DNA of 64,000 nucleotides. Origin: Nageia nagi. Taxonomy: Eukaryota > Pinophyta. The DNA lies in NCBI GenBank assembly GCA_050084985.1, contig JBITNC010000001.1, forward strand, positions 92,008,001 to 92,072,000, given 5' to 3'. The notes beneath the pieces were generated by a model, which ran no database searches, was not told the origin of the DNA, and saw nothing but the letters and a program-made list of their open reading frames with translations. Positions within the stretch are counted from its first letter, which is position 1. The number at the start of each line of letters is the position of its first letter. Shown here one piece after another: positions 21,838 through 33,399 of this stretch. A program made the position numbers and the translations under genes.

Positions 21838-24222
21838 ATCATGAATTTTGAAATATGAAATCATAGTTTAATGTTCAAATTAATCACATTAAAACTCCCA
21901 AATATGCATATCCTAAGGATTGGTTGAAAAAGTACCAAAAAGTAAAGAAATTATAGGATAAAAGCCTTTAAGGAATATATTACTAAAGACCTACAGGAAG
22001 TTATTATTAAAAAAGATGACTTATCTCAAGGTAAAATTTAATAAAATACTATATCAAACATTCTTTTTAGGATGTCATGAATTCAATTATTTTATCAATT
22101 AAATGTTTACATTTGCATATGTTTTTAGGTATGAATAGATTGTCCATATTTTATAATCTAGAATACTAGAAGGATTTATTAATGACACATTTATTGGATC
22201 ATATGCATATTGTAAAGAATGTTAATCTTCTTGATATCAGTATACAACAAGTAAAGAATAAAATAGTATTCAATTGAGATATTACTTAAATGCTACCAAA
22301 ATAAAATATACATTTTGGGTAACAAAAAATATATATGGAATAACAAATGCACCTATTCTAGCCTCATGGCATATGACCAAAGATGAAGTGAACATTCAAC
22401 ACAATCTTGTTAGATATTAAAATACCAATAAGATATGCATCATCTCCAAGAAAAACATTCATAATTGATGGAAAAATGATAGGATTAAAGTCTCATGATT
22501 ATCACAACTTATTGGAGCTGTTATCATATTATTTATATACATTTTATTCATTTATATTTTGATTAATATAAATTTTGATATAGATTATTTTTTCACTTGC
22601 AATTCATAGATGTACAACTTTACTTATTGATTTAAGATACATAAATGATCGAATTATAATTATTTCTAAGGTATTTCTTGCTATTTAGAATAATGTTCAA
22701 TGAAAATATATAGTGCATTTATTATTTTGTTATAGATTTCAATATAATTTAAATACATCTTATGATATTAATTATATTTTCATAACTAGGTGGTTGACTT
22801 CAAGGGAAATACATGTCAATGAAATCATTAGATGGTGAAAAGAAATTATGGAAATTATCTATAAATTTGAAAAAGAAATGCCTACTACTTTTATGGATAT
22901 ACAAGTTCATCTATTGATCCACCTAGTAGATGATATTGAAATAGCAGTTGTTATAAGTACTAGAAGCATATTTTTATGGAAATAGCTTTGAAAGTACTTA
23001 AAGGATTTGTTAGATAAAAGTTAATACTAGAAGGATATATGTATGAGGGATATATTATGAAATATTATTTTTTTAATGTAAGTGAGTTTCTATCTTAAAT
23101 TCATGATTCAGCTCCAATGATATGGTTATAAGTAAACAAAGATAATGATAAATTAGAAGGGGAGGTTTTAGAAATAAATGGGAGATCATATGCTCTTAAT
23201 AAATATTACTAACTACATTTTACATAATTGTAATTTATAATAAGTACTACATACATGCAATTTTAATTTAATTTAATCAATAATTACTAACAAGTTCATT
23301 TTATTATTCAAAAAAATTATAGATTGTGAAATCTATGAATCATTTTATCATGATGAATATGGAGTGTTGTAAAGAATGGATTGAAATGTATGAAAGTAAA
23401 AGAAATGCAATTATAGCACAACATATTTTGTTTTGTAGTGAATATCCAGAGAGTACACCTATACCTCCACATTTAAGAGATGAAAATTGGCCAAAAGAGT
23501 CTCCAAGATCATGGATAAAGAAAGAAATTAAGGAGAAATTAGCTAAAAGTGCAAAAAAAAAACTTATGAAGATGCTTTAAATATAGTTGATGCATGTAAT
23601 TATGATGTAAGTATTTGTTAATTCTTATGAAACTAAGTTTAATTTTTTTATAATATAGATATTATTAATATAGATATAATACTTGCACCAATATAACATT
23701 TACATAAAAATGCATACAAGCATTATCTTTTCCTATAATGTGGGCATACAGTCAACACTTCAAAATTGAAAAGAAAGATATTAACATAATGATATTTGAC
23801 AATGAAGTGATGGTTGATTTTGATTAAGCAAGTCATGCAAGTACAAAAGATACAACCATGATAGAAGAAAAAATACAATTTGTTGGAAAAATCAAGAAAT
23901 CATACAATTGAATTTCAGATAATTCAACAAATTTGTAGTATTCAAACTTAAATGGTTTGAAGGATTTGTAAACAAAATATCAATATTGCATGACATACCT
24001 AGTGGTTATTATGCAATTGACTCTACATGATATTTACCTCAAGAAAAAGAGCCATATGTTTTACCACAATATTGTAGTCAAATATTTTTTTATCTAGATG
24101 TATTAGATGAAAAGATGTTATTTGTAATTGATTATGATCCAAGAGGTAAACATGTTGTACATATTATTGATGAAAATGATAACAATGGTGATAAAATATT
24201 ACATGTACATTTAAGTAATTAA
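21838..24222 (+). pseudogene. tnp2 CACTA transposase, 3' half (broken)
   Basis: This is the C-terminal part of a tnp2-type (En/Spm) transposase, the DDE enzyme that cuts CACTA ends. It aligns with 50785-52186 and 58200-59185 in the third element. Visible pieces: the LLDHMHIVKNV-type motif (about 22190-22225), SHDYHNLL (about 22492-22515), the strongly family-like TTFMDIQVHLLIHLVDDIEI (about 22886-22945) of the DUF4218-like region, an 84-codon open piece at 23326-23580 with TPIPPHLRDENWPKES, and a DUF4216-like end with FKLKWFEGFV and the sequence VLDEKMLFVIDYDPRGKHVV, stop at 24220-24222. AT-rich gaps with GT/AG edges look like introns. In-frame stops and the lost N-terminal half make it a pseudogene. 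Confidence 0.8.
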
Positions 24223-24479
24223 ATATTATATATATTGATATCTTTAGTGGTTTGAGGTTAACTTGCATGTGAATTTAAATTATAGTATTTTTTTTTAATA
24301 TTTTGTAATTTCTAGATTACTTCCAATCAATTACTCATTAATATATTACACATATTACATGTATTTACATATTTAAGATGTTCAATCAATTAATCCATAT
24401 ATATGTAATCATTCAAAATGTGAAAATGTATATACATGCTTGTGGTGGTCAATTTAATATTGGCATAGGATGTATATGA

Positions 24480-24777
24480 GATATTCTTCATCAATTCTAT
24501 ATAACGAGACCATAAAGTAAATGTATATTATGAGAATGCATCATTCAAAATGTTAAGATTTACATGATTAAATGTCAACTAAAGATTCAAGTAATGCATC
24601 AAGTAACACTTCAAAAATACCTTAAAAAAATATGTCAACTCATGCATCATGTAATGTGCTGATAAAGGCATCAATATACAAAAAAAGAGTTTTAATGTAG
24701 ACTTGAAATCCCTAACACTTAAAGTGTCATAGCATAAAAGAGTATTTTTTGGACACATTGAATGGTGCAAAATGATG
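24480..24777. repeat. 3' subterminal repeats of nested CACTA
   Basis: Repeated GCATCAAGTAA, TGTCAACT and CATCAA words cluster here just inside the right TIR, mirroring those at the 5' end. Related words precede the ends of the other two elements. Confidence 0.6.
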
Positions 24778-24791
24778 AAAATATAGTAGTG
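24778..24791 (-). repeat. 3' terminal inverted repeat of nested CACTA
   Basis: AAAATATAGTAGTG, the exact inverse of 13110-13123. It is followed by the AAC target duplication. Confidence 0.95.
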
Positions 24792-26185
24792 AACCCTAAA
24801 CCTTGAACCTTAAATCCTAAACCTTAAATATTTAACCCTAAACCCTTCATCCTAAACTCTTCATCATAAACCCTAAATTTTTCATTATAAACCATAAACT
24901 CTTCATCATAAATCTTAAACTCTACATCCTAAACCTTAAACCCTAAACTCTAAATAATAAACCCTAAATTGTAAACCATAAACCTTACATCCTAAACCCT
25001 ATATCATAAATCCTACATCCTAAATTCTAATCCCTTCATCATAAACTATAAACCTTAAATCCTAAACCCTATGTTTAACACTAAAATTTAAATATTTAAC
25101 CCTAAACCCTTCATCATAAATCCTAAATTCTAAACTCTTCATCATAAACCCTAAACCCTACATCCTAAACCCTAAATCCTACATCTTAAACCTTATATTT
25201 AACCCTAAAATTTAGATATTTAACCCTAAGCCCTTCATCATAAACCCTAAACCCTAAAATATTCATCATAAACCCTAAACCCTACATCCTAAACCTTAAC
25301 CCCTAAACCTTAAACCCTAAAAATTAAACCATAAACCCTAAATGTTACATCCTAAACCCTTCATCATAAATCCTAAACTTTGAACCTTAAATCCTAAACC
25401 TTGAATCTTAAATCCTAAACCTTGAACCTTAAATCCTTAACCTTATGTTTAACCCTAAAATTTAAATATTTAACCTTAAACCCTAAACTCTACACGTTAA
25501 AACCTATACCCTACATCATAAACCCTAAATCCTACATCCTAAACCCTAAACCCTTCATCATAAACCCTATACCTTAAATCCTAAAACCTACATCTAACCC
25601 TAAACTTTAAATATTTAACCTTAAACTATAAAGCCTAAACCATTCATCCTAACCCCTCAACCCTTCATCATAAACCCTAAACTCTAAACCTACATCCTAA
25701 ACCTTAACCCCTAAACATTAAATGTTAAACCCTACATCGTAAACCCTAAACCCCACATCCTAAATTTTAAACCCTAAATCCTTCATCCTAAACCCTAAAA
25801 CCTTCATCATAGACCCTAAACTCTTCATCATAAATCCTAAACCCTACATCTTAAACCTTAACCCCTAAACCATAAACCATAAACCCTAAACCCTACATCC
25901 TAAAACCTAAACCCTTCATCATAGACCTTAAACCCTACATCATAAACCTTAAACCCTAAACCCTAAATCCTAAATCCTACATTATAAACCCTAAAACTTG
26001 AACCTTAAATCCTAAACCCTACATTTAACCCTAAACTTTAAAAATTTAACCTTGAACCCTCCATCCTAAACCTTAAACCCTTCATCCTAAACTTTAAACC
26101 TTAAACTATGAAATGTAAACACTAAATCCTACATCATAAACCTTAAACCCTAAAACCTTAATCCTAAATCTTTACCCCTAAGCTT
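24792..26185 (+). repeat. Telomere-like array of the outer element, right half
   Basis: Continuation of 10144-13109 after the nested insertion, with the same words and orientation. Undisturbed, the array was about 4.4 kb. Confidence 0.9.
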
Positions 26186-26279
26186 TTAACTAAAATTGAA
26201 TCATTTATATTTGTATTGCTCAATGTTGAAGTAGGTTAGTGACATTATTATAAACATCATCATTAGCTTGGTGATTAAT

Positions 26280-27800
26280 ATGTTGAGGGCTAAAAGGGTT
26301 AATGATGTCACATCTAATTATGATCCTATACCACCATTAATTCATGAGAGGAGGATAGATATTTCATCATCAAATGATGAAGACTAGATAGCACCAAACA
26401 TTCATCCTAGGAGAAAAAAATTATCTTTAGATGAAAATGAGGTATATATTATGAATGTATACTCAAATTTTATCAGATAAAATCAATTAAATTTTCACTT
26501 TTATGAAATTATATGCTTTTATTAATTAGTTAATATTATGGATAATGTTACAAGATCATCTTTAATCTTCATGTTTAGAGGATGATGATGATCATGAGGT
26601 AATTAATTAGTATGCATGACTGTTTAATTTGATTTTCAATTTTTTCATGAAGGATTTTTTTTGTATTGATGTTTATATTAGGCCAAGTAAAAATTCTTAT
26701 TAACCTAAATTGATTCTTCAATTTGAAGAGATAAAGTAGCCATAGAGTTATACCTAGTAGGATGTGCATTTCTAAGATTTGAACCAATGTATAAAAATGC
26801 AATAGAAGGATTTAGTGACCCTATCACTCTTTATTACAAAGAACTTGTTGTATGTGGTTATTCAAGATGTAAGGGTTGGAAAAAAAATTGAAGGAGAGAT
26901 GTAGAAATACATTATTATGAAATTGAGGAGGTAGATGGAGCATTACCTCCTATGGTTAAGAAATATCCCATTGGTACAATTGAACCTACTAGATATGTTA
27001 GACATATAAAAGAGAATGTTAGGGATAAAATGCAAGAATATGTAGATTCATCGAATGAAGATAGAGCAAAATAATGTACAAGAATAAGAAATGAAAGACA
27101 ACTTCATCAATTACAACTACCGAATGTTGAGCCAGTCGAGTTACTATATGAGAGTGTTGGTTATTTACATTTAATACCTAATGTTGTACATTTATACAAG
27201 TTTACCTATGAACAAAAGGCATATGGTGCATGGCCAATAGGAAAACCTTTTCCAAAAGCTTATGAATAATTCACTTATTATGGTCATTCATATACAATTA
27301 AACCTTATAATATACTTAACGTAGACATGGATTTTTTTATGTTATCAAATGTATGAGTTCATCCATTCATTGAAAAAGAACCATTGATGTCATTTTATGG
27401 TCCAATTTACAATATTACAAATTGGAGGATATTAACATAATATTTATTTAGTATGGCTAAATATGGTGTGTGTGGAAATGTAACATCACAAACAATAGAT
27501 GCACAATGTATGTATATTGATGATCGATCGAAGATACATGGAAACATTGCAAGATATATAAACAAATCTAAAGGCACGGATAGTCTAGCAAATTATGATT
27601 TTGTGATTCCTTGAAAAATGAAAATTTTTGTAGGTGTGGCTCCTATTGTAACTCTTTACCCTAGTGATGAGATCTTAGTGAATTACAACATCAATAAACA
27701 TATTCCAACATGTAAGATACATATGGATTCAAGAGATCCAAATGTATTTATTAAATTAGGAAAAAAGCATAAAGAAAAAAGGGATTGTAGTAGAAATTGA
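26280..27800 (+). pseudogene. SET-domain-like gene carried by the outer CACTA element
   Basis: It is collinear with 47380-48958. The first exon-like piece starts MLRAKRVNDV and ends DENE before GTATAT (26442). A small acidic piece, DDDDHE (about 26582-26599), is followed by a longer body from about 26695. The 3' part reads like the core of a SET methyltransferase domain: IHGNIARYINKSKG then ANYDF (about 27536-27603) resembles the 'GN.ARF.NHSC.PN' substrate and cofactor motif, and KIFVGVAPIVTLYPSDEILV then NYN (27621-27686) resembles 'I.FFA.R.I..GEEL..DYN'. The Cys of the NHSC motif is missing. Several in-frame stops occur. SET proteins methylate histone or other lysines; no activity can be claimed for this one. 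Confidence 0.55.
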
Positions 27801-28019
27801 ATAATGTTTGTAGTGCTAGGCATGCAATTATGATTTTAGACTATGTTATTTGCTATTTGGTTGAAGATCCTTAAGGAAAGTTGTTTGTTGAAGAACATAA
27901 TTGTTAGAATTGTTGATATATGTTTACTTAAACTCATGTTATTTGTGTAATTTTTACTTAAACATATGTACTTGTTAAAGTTATTGACATATACTTACTA
28001 GATATTGCAAATGCTTCTT

Positions 28020-29378
28020 AAAGTTATGGAAATTGTGAAAATTATTTGTAAATTAGAAAAAGAAATGCCTACTACTTTTATGGATATACAAGTTCATCTA
28101 TTAATCCACTTAGTAGATGATATTGAAATAATAGATGTATAAGTACTAGAATAATGTTTTTAGTGGAACAATTTTTGAAAGTAATTAAAGCATTTGTTAG
28201 ATAAAAGTCAAGACCAGAAGGATCTATGTGTTAGGGATATATTGTGCAAAAGTCATTTTTTTATGTAAGTGAGTTTTTATCTCAAATTCATGATTCAGCT
28301 CCAATGATATGGTTACAAGTAGACAAAGATAATGATAAATTATAAGGGAGGTTTTAGACACAAATGGGGTATCATATGCTCTTAATAAAGATACTAACTA
28401 CATTTTAGATAATAGTTAATATATAAGTACTATGTACATGCAATTTTGATTTAATATAGTCAATAATTACTAAGAAATTCATTTTGTTTTCAAAATAATT
28501 ATAGATAGTGACATATATGAATCTATAAACCATTTTATCATGATGAATATGGAGTGTTGTAAAGAATAGATTAAAATTTATGAAAGTAAAAGAAGTGTAA
28601 TTCCAGCATAACATATTTTATTTCATAGTGAACATCCAAGGAGTACACCTATACCTCCATATTTAAGAGATAAAATTTGGCCAAAAGAGTCCAAGGTCAT
28701 GGATAAAGCAAGCAATTGAAGATAATTTAGTTGAAGGTGCAGAAGAAAAAACCTACAAAGCTAATTTAAATATAGCTAATGGATGTAATTATGAGGTAAT
28801 TATTCATTAATTTTTATGGATCTAAGTTTAAATTTTTTTTATAATATAGATATTGTTAATATAGATATAATGATTGCACCAATATAACATTTACATAAAA
28901 ATATGTGTAGGCATTATCTTTTCTTGCAATGTGGCCATATTTATAGAATGACCTTTGACTATGGAGTGATGGTTGATTTTGATCAAGCAAGTTGTGCAAG
29001 TACAAAAGATAAAAACTTGATAGAAGGAAAAATAAAATATATTGGAAAAATTCAAGAAATCATACAATTGAATTTTTAATCATTCAAATGTGTAGAATTC
29101 AAATGTAAATGGTTCAAAGGATTTGTAAATACAAGAACAATATTGCATGGCATACCTAGTGGTTATTATGCAATCGATTCTACATAGTATTTACCTCAAG
29201 AAAAAGAGCCATATGTTTTACCACAACATTGTAGTTAAATATTTTTTGTCCACATGTACTAAATGAAAAGATGTTGTTTGTAATTGATTGTGATCCAAGA
29301 GGGAAACATGTTGTATGTCTTCTTGATGAAAATGATAATAATGTGATTAAAATATTACATGTACATTTGAGTTATTAA
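28020..29378 (+). pseudogene. tnp2 transposase, DUF4218/DUF4216-like 3' modules only
   Basis: It aligns with 22850-24222 and with 51830-52186 plus 58200-59185. It begins at the PTTFMDIQVHLLIHLVDDIEI-like sequence (about 28068 on), keeps the RSTPIPPYLRDKIWPKES-like segment (about 28640-28690), and ends in a DUF4216-like segment with FKCKWFKGFVN (about 29098-29130) and a stop at 29376-29378. The DDE core and zinc-finger-like N-terminal part are missing, so the SET-like gene is joined almost directly to the transposase tail. Stops and frameshifts abound. Confidence 0.75.
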
Positions 29379-29759
29379 ATATCATATATATTGATCTCTT
29401 TAGTGGTTTTAAGTTGACTTACATATGAATTTGAATTATAGTATCTTTTTGAATGTTTTGTAATTTGAAGATTACTTTTAATCAATTACATATTATATAT
29501 ATTACACATATTAAATGTATATACATGCTTGTGGTCAATTTTATATTAGCATGCCATGCATGTTAGAGTTATTTGCTTAGCCTTTCACTTGAGATATCAT
29601 TATTTTCTTGGGTCGCCATGGGCACTAGGAAGTAGAGGGCATAGGATCGATATGATATATTCATCATCAATTCTATGTAACATTAGCATGGTGGACCATA
29701 CAATAAAATTCATAGTAGAAAATACATCATTCAAAATATCAAAACAAACTTGAAAAAGT

Positions 29760-29979
29760 ATCAACTAAAGAGTCATTTTAGGCATCAATCAAAACATCAA
29801 AAATACATAGTAACATGCATTGACCCATGCACCAAGTAATACGTCAATACGTATGTCAACATTCAAACAAAATCTAGTTTTGATGTAGACCTACAATATT
29901 TAACATGTAAAGTATCAAAGCTTAAAAGAACATTTTTTTGATGCTTTAAATGATACAAAATGACTAAAATGTAGTAGTG
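29760..29979 (-). repeat. 3' subterminal region and TIR of outer CACTA
   Basis: ATCAACTAAAG, GCATCAATCAAAACATCAA and similar words lead to AAAATGTAGTAGTG ending at 29979. Next to the nested element's end it differs by one base in the last 14. Confidence 0.85.
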
Positions 29980-29984
29980 ATATG

Positions 29985-30660
29985 AAGATTTGATACATTA
30001 ATTTTTGAAGTACTTTAGATACAATATTATGAAAAGAGTTCAATTCAAATATTTGTGTAAAATTAAGTAATTTCCTAACCAATATTTGTCTAATTTTGTG
30101 AAAATATGGAAACAAACTACAAATAAGATCACTATACCTAAAAAAGATTTGAAAGATACATTTGTAAATGCTTTATTACCTATATATAAGTTATCTGGAA
30201 TTGTGATTTAACATTGGTTGAAATGATGGATATATTATTTGAAAAAGAAGCTTGTATAAAGAAACTTTATGATATGTGTTCTAAAAAACCTTAAATATAT
30301 GAAGAAAGTAAAATCTCCAAAAAATGATAAAAATCTAAAGTACACAATGTTGATAAGAGAACTAATAAATCATAATGCAAATTCATAAAGTTAACTAATA
30401 CTATTGATAATATTATTATTGTGTTGTTAAAAGAACTTATTAAGCTTACACCAATTGTTCAACCTCATTTTCCTAATGGTGTTCCTAAAAATTATAGACA
30501 TGAGGAATTTTGTAACCATCATAGGACACCAGGACACCTAACAAAAAACTGTAGGGTTTTAAGAAATATCATTCAAGATTTCATTTACAAGAAAACAATT
30601 TGAATGGATGATCATACTACTACAAATGAAGGCCTTGTACACCTTGATAATGGATAATAG
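29985..30660 (+). pseudogene. Ty3/gypsy gag fragment interrupted by the outer CACTA
   Basis: Pieces in shifting frames give LSNFVKIWK and KKDLKDTFVNALLPIYKLSG (about 30090-30195), then an open 60-codon stretch (30421-30603) with EEFCNHHRTPGHLTKNCRVL followed by RNIIQDFI. This matches the C-terminal gag of many plant gypsy elements, which have a '..C.YH...GH.T..C..L...I.DLI' segment. The preceding half is absent, and the coding similarity begins immediately right of the CACTA end, so the transposon landed in this gag. Stops at several places show it was already dead or decayed later. Confidence 0.65.
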
Positions 30661-31136
30661 TTTAAAATATATAAAAAAAAGCAAAACAATAGTGTATACT
30701 AGCTAGGTTGTTTCTTAGTTTGTAAAATATGTATTGTTGTTTATTGCATGCATTTGGTTATTATTTTATTAGTCTTCTAGGAAAATTTAGTAAAAATATT
30801 TTCTAAAATTTTCTATCATAATGATTAAATATCATGTCGCTAATGATGTGTCACCTGTTTTCACATTATTAATGGTGTGTTTTTTCATAACATAATTAAA
30901 AATAATAGTATTTCATGTATCCTCATAGCATGCTTATTTGTTTAAAATGGTTAAGTTCTAATTTTTTGATCATTAAAGTAAAAAAACTCAAGCCTGTTCA
31001 TTATTACTTGAATTTGGTACCTAGGGGACTTTTATTTCATTTTGATTACTTCTTGTGCTATTGATCAAAATTGTGTATATTAGATCATGCTAGATGTGTG
31101 TAATAGGATCGTTATGTGCTTGCATTCATTTTATAA

Positions 31137-31154
31137 ATTGGGTTATTGCTTAAT

Positions 31155-31175
<21 letters not shown>
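31137..31175. repeat. (TA)n microsatellite
   Basis: About 15 TA units; a shorter one lies at 31328-31343. Confidence 0.9.
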
Positions 31176-31187
<12 letters not shown>

Positions 31188-31395
31188 GTGGATGGTTTAT
31201 TACTTACAATCTTGAAAATTGTAATTTGCAATTTACATGATCAATTATAAAATGTACAACTATAAACATAAACCATTCATTTATAAAACATATCAAATAC
31301 ATTGCATGAATTAAATTCAAAATATGATATATATATATATATAATAATAATATAAAATATACAAAATGGGGTGGATCCATTTCCATAATACAAAA

Positions 31396-33160
31396 TCAGT
31401 GGCATGCACTACTTCCACTACTCTCGACCTCACTAGTCTTAGGCCTAGTCCTCTTGCTATCACTGCTAGCTCCTAAAAGGGAAACACCACCTGACACCTT
31501 GTTGGTGCTAATACCTTGACTAGTAAAAAGTACATAGGCCCTCTCATACTTCCCCCTAAAAGTCACTATGTCATTATCCTTCCTCTCTATTTGGTCCAAT
31601 AATCTTTGGATAAATGCCCATTGCTCATTCAATGGGGGCATGTCCACTCTCTTCTGTAACCTCTTTAGGGATTTCTCTAGAGTGGATATATGAAAATCCT
31701 TAGTTGCCATGATGGCCCATAGAGTGGTTACCTCTCCCTCAAAAGGCTTGAGCCTCTTGATATCAACCTCTAAAATTTTCACTCATGTATCTCACCCCTA
31801 TAAGTAATGTTTGTAGAGTTAGTTTCATGGTCATATAAAACTTACACATATTGATATATAATTATAAACTTATTACCTAGATCCACTAGTGGCATGACCT
31901 CCATCAGTGCTACTAATCCTAGGGGTGTCGATCCTCCTTGCACATGTATTTCATGCATGGGGTTGTCAACCTGGTAGGGGTCTTCCTCTAAATATCCCTT
32001 TGATGCAACTAACTCCTCCCCCTCCTCACCATTTTCAAACCCTAAGGGGATCATACATATAGTATACCATTGTGTCATGAACCCTTTGTGGTCCTAAGTA
32101 CCATAGAGACATTCATTACTACATATTATACCCTGGGCTCCTCCTAGGATAGTGTCCACATTGGTATGATTTGATACCCTATCAGTGCATCCTTATTTAT
32201 CATGTACCCCCTATAATAGGTAGGAACTAGAGGGATCCCTTACTAAATATCAAAATACCTAAGAACCCTATGGTAGGTATGGCTCTACCAACTTCCTTCA
32301 TGTTTAGAGAAAGCATCTTGCCTTACCCAGGTAAGCTGGTAGGAATCTTCATCCCACATGTAATCTATGTATGATACCTAAATCAAGTCCTTGAACTAGA
32401 GCCCATTTATCTCCCACTATCTCACCTCTAAATTATGTGGATAATGGTATCCACATTCCCTTTAAACCTAGCATATAAATGCTATGTCTCTTGGTTCATC
32501 CCTAGTCTTTTGTAACCCAACCATTCAGATGATAATTATCTTCTCATTATCCCACACCAATAGTAGGCTTGAGTGTGTGATAATGATGTTAAACTTATCA
32601 ACACTCACAAAATTGAACAAATATTGGTATAATTGGGCCAACATTAATGGTTTCCATGCAAACTACATCCCTTGGGCACACATCTCCTACACCACCCATA
32701 TAGGCCAAGAGAAAATGAAGAGTTGCTCTTATTTGGGTGTAAGTAGGTCATAATGATCAAGGTGATGTAGAGCATCAAGTGCTCCCCTCATGGTGAAAAC
32801 TACATTTTTTTTCTAATCAAGAAGTCTAATGCTCCTAATCATGGTCCTCCTCTCTTATTAGCCATAGAGCTAGCTACTCTCTCACCCTATTATCTATAAC
32901 CTCAACTTGATGGATAAACCAACCCTAAATGTGTATGTACCAAATATTATAAACATCCAATAGTGTGATACTCATTTCACCTAGGGCAAAGTTAAATGTG
33001 TTGTAGTCTAGATCCCATCTCTCAGCCAATGTAGTAAGGAGGGTAAAATCCTATTAGATATGCCTAGCTATCATCAAATCTACCAGTATAGACTATATGA
33101 GGTTGTAATCCTCATGGTTGGTTCTTTTCCATGTCCTTTACTTCTCCAATGTTACCATGG
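31396..33160 (-). pseudogene. Plant mobile domain (PMD, MAIN-like) gene, decayed
   Basis: The minus strand starts with a segment containing LTTLAERWDLDYNTFNFALG (about 33045-32985) followed by EMSITLLDV. This is the classic start of the plant mobile domain: 'L.ERW.PET.TFH...GE.TITL.DV'. Later pieces (TYTQIRATLHFLLAYMGGVG, about 32740-32680) fit the PMD middle. An open piece (32078-31842) leads through a possible 95-base intron (31876-31782, GT...AG, frame kept) to a 128-codon coiled-coil-like end (31781-31396) with heptad leucines and a Ser-rich tail. PMD proteins act in silencing and genome stability, and the domain is often carried by plant transposons. In-frame stops in the domain show loss of function. 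Confidence 0.6.
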
Positions 33161-33399
33161 ACATAGGTCCTCCCTTAATCAAAATCTTGCAATCTTGCAA
33201 GGAATTAATAAAGAAAATTGAAAACCAAACTAAAAAAACCAAGCATATTAAGATAACATGAAGGGAATCATTGGTGAGAAAATTGTAACAAATATAAAGC
33301 AAAATTGATAGGGAAAAAGTATTTATAGCATGTTCAAGGGGTAAGCTATGGATGTACTCTACCACATGCCCACACTAACTAGTTAAGGGCCTTCCAACC

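Larger units (their letters stand above)
13110..24791 (+). mobile_element. Complete nested CACTA element with TIRs and 3-bp TSD
   Basis: It starts CACTACTATATTTT at 13110 and ends AAAATATAGTAGTG at 24791, a perfect 14 bp terminal inverted repeat. Both flanks read AAC (13107-13109 and 24792-24794), the 3 bp target duplication expected of CACTA elements. Length is 11,682 bp. Contents in order: 23 bp subterminal repeats, an ORF1-like remnant on minus, telomere-like and TTAACCCTAA arrays, hairpin, ATGTTA minisatellite, conserved block, CCCTAAA-like array, TTTTTTACAACCCTAA array, and the 3' half of a tnp2 transposase with DUF4216-like end. The SET-like gene and the transposase N-terminal half are absent. 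It is defective but could have moved with a helper transposase. Confidence 0.95.
3421..29979 (+). mobile_element. Outer CACTA element, 5'-truncated, hosting a nested CACTA
   Basis: The right end has the CACTA signature: TAGTAGTG closes at 29979, and the preceding bases match the termini of the two other copies in the window. Homology to the nested copy starts near 3421 (compare 13619), so its own TIR and about 0.5 kb of subterminal DNA are missing on the left. In order it holds a minus-strand ORF1-like remnant, telomere-like and TTAACCCTAA arrays, an ATGTTA minisatellite, a conserved block, a long CCCTAAA-like array split by the nested element at 13110-24791, a SET-like gene, and the 3' part of a tnp2 gene. 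Without the insert it is about 14.9 kb. It cannot be autonomous because the transposase core is missing. The target duplication cannot be tested because the left end is lost. Confidence 0.8.
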
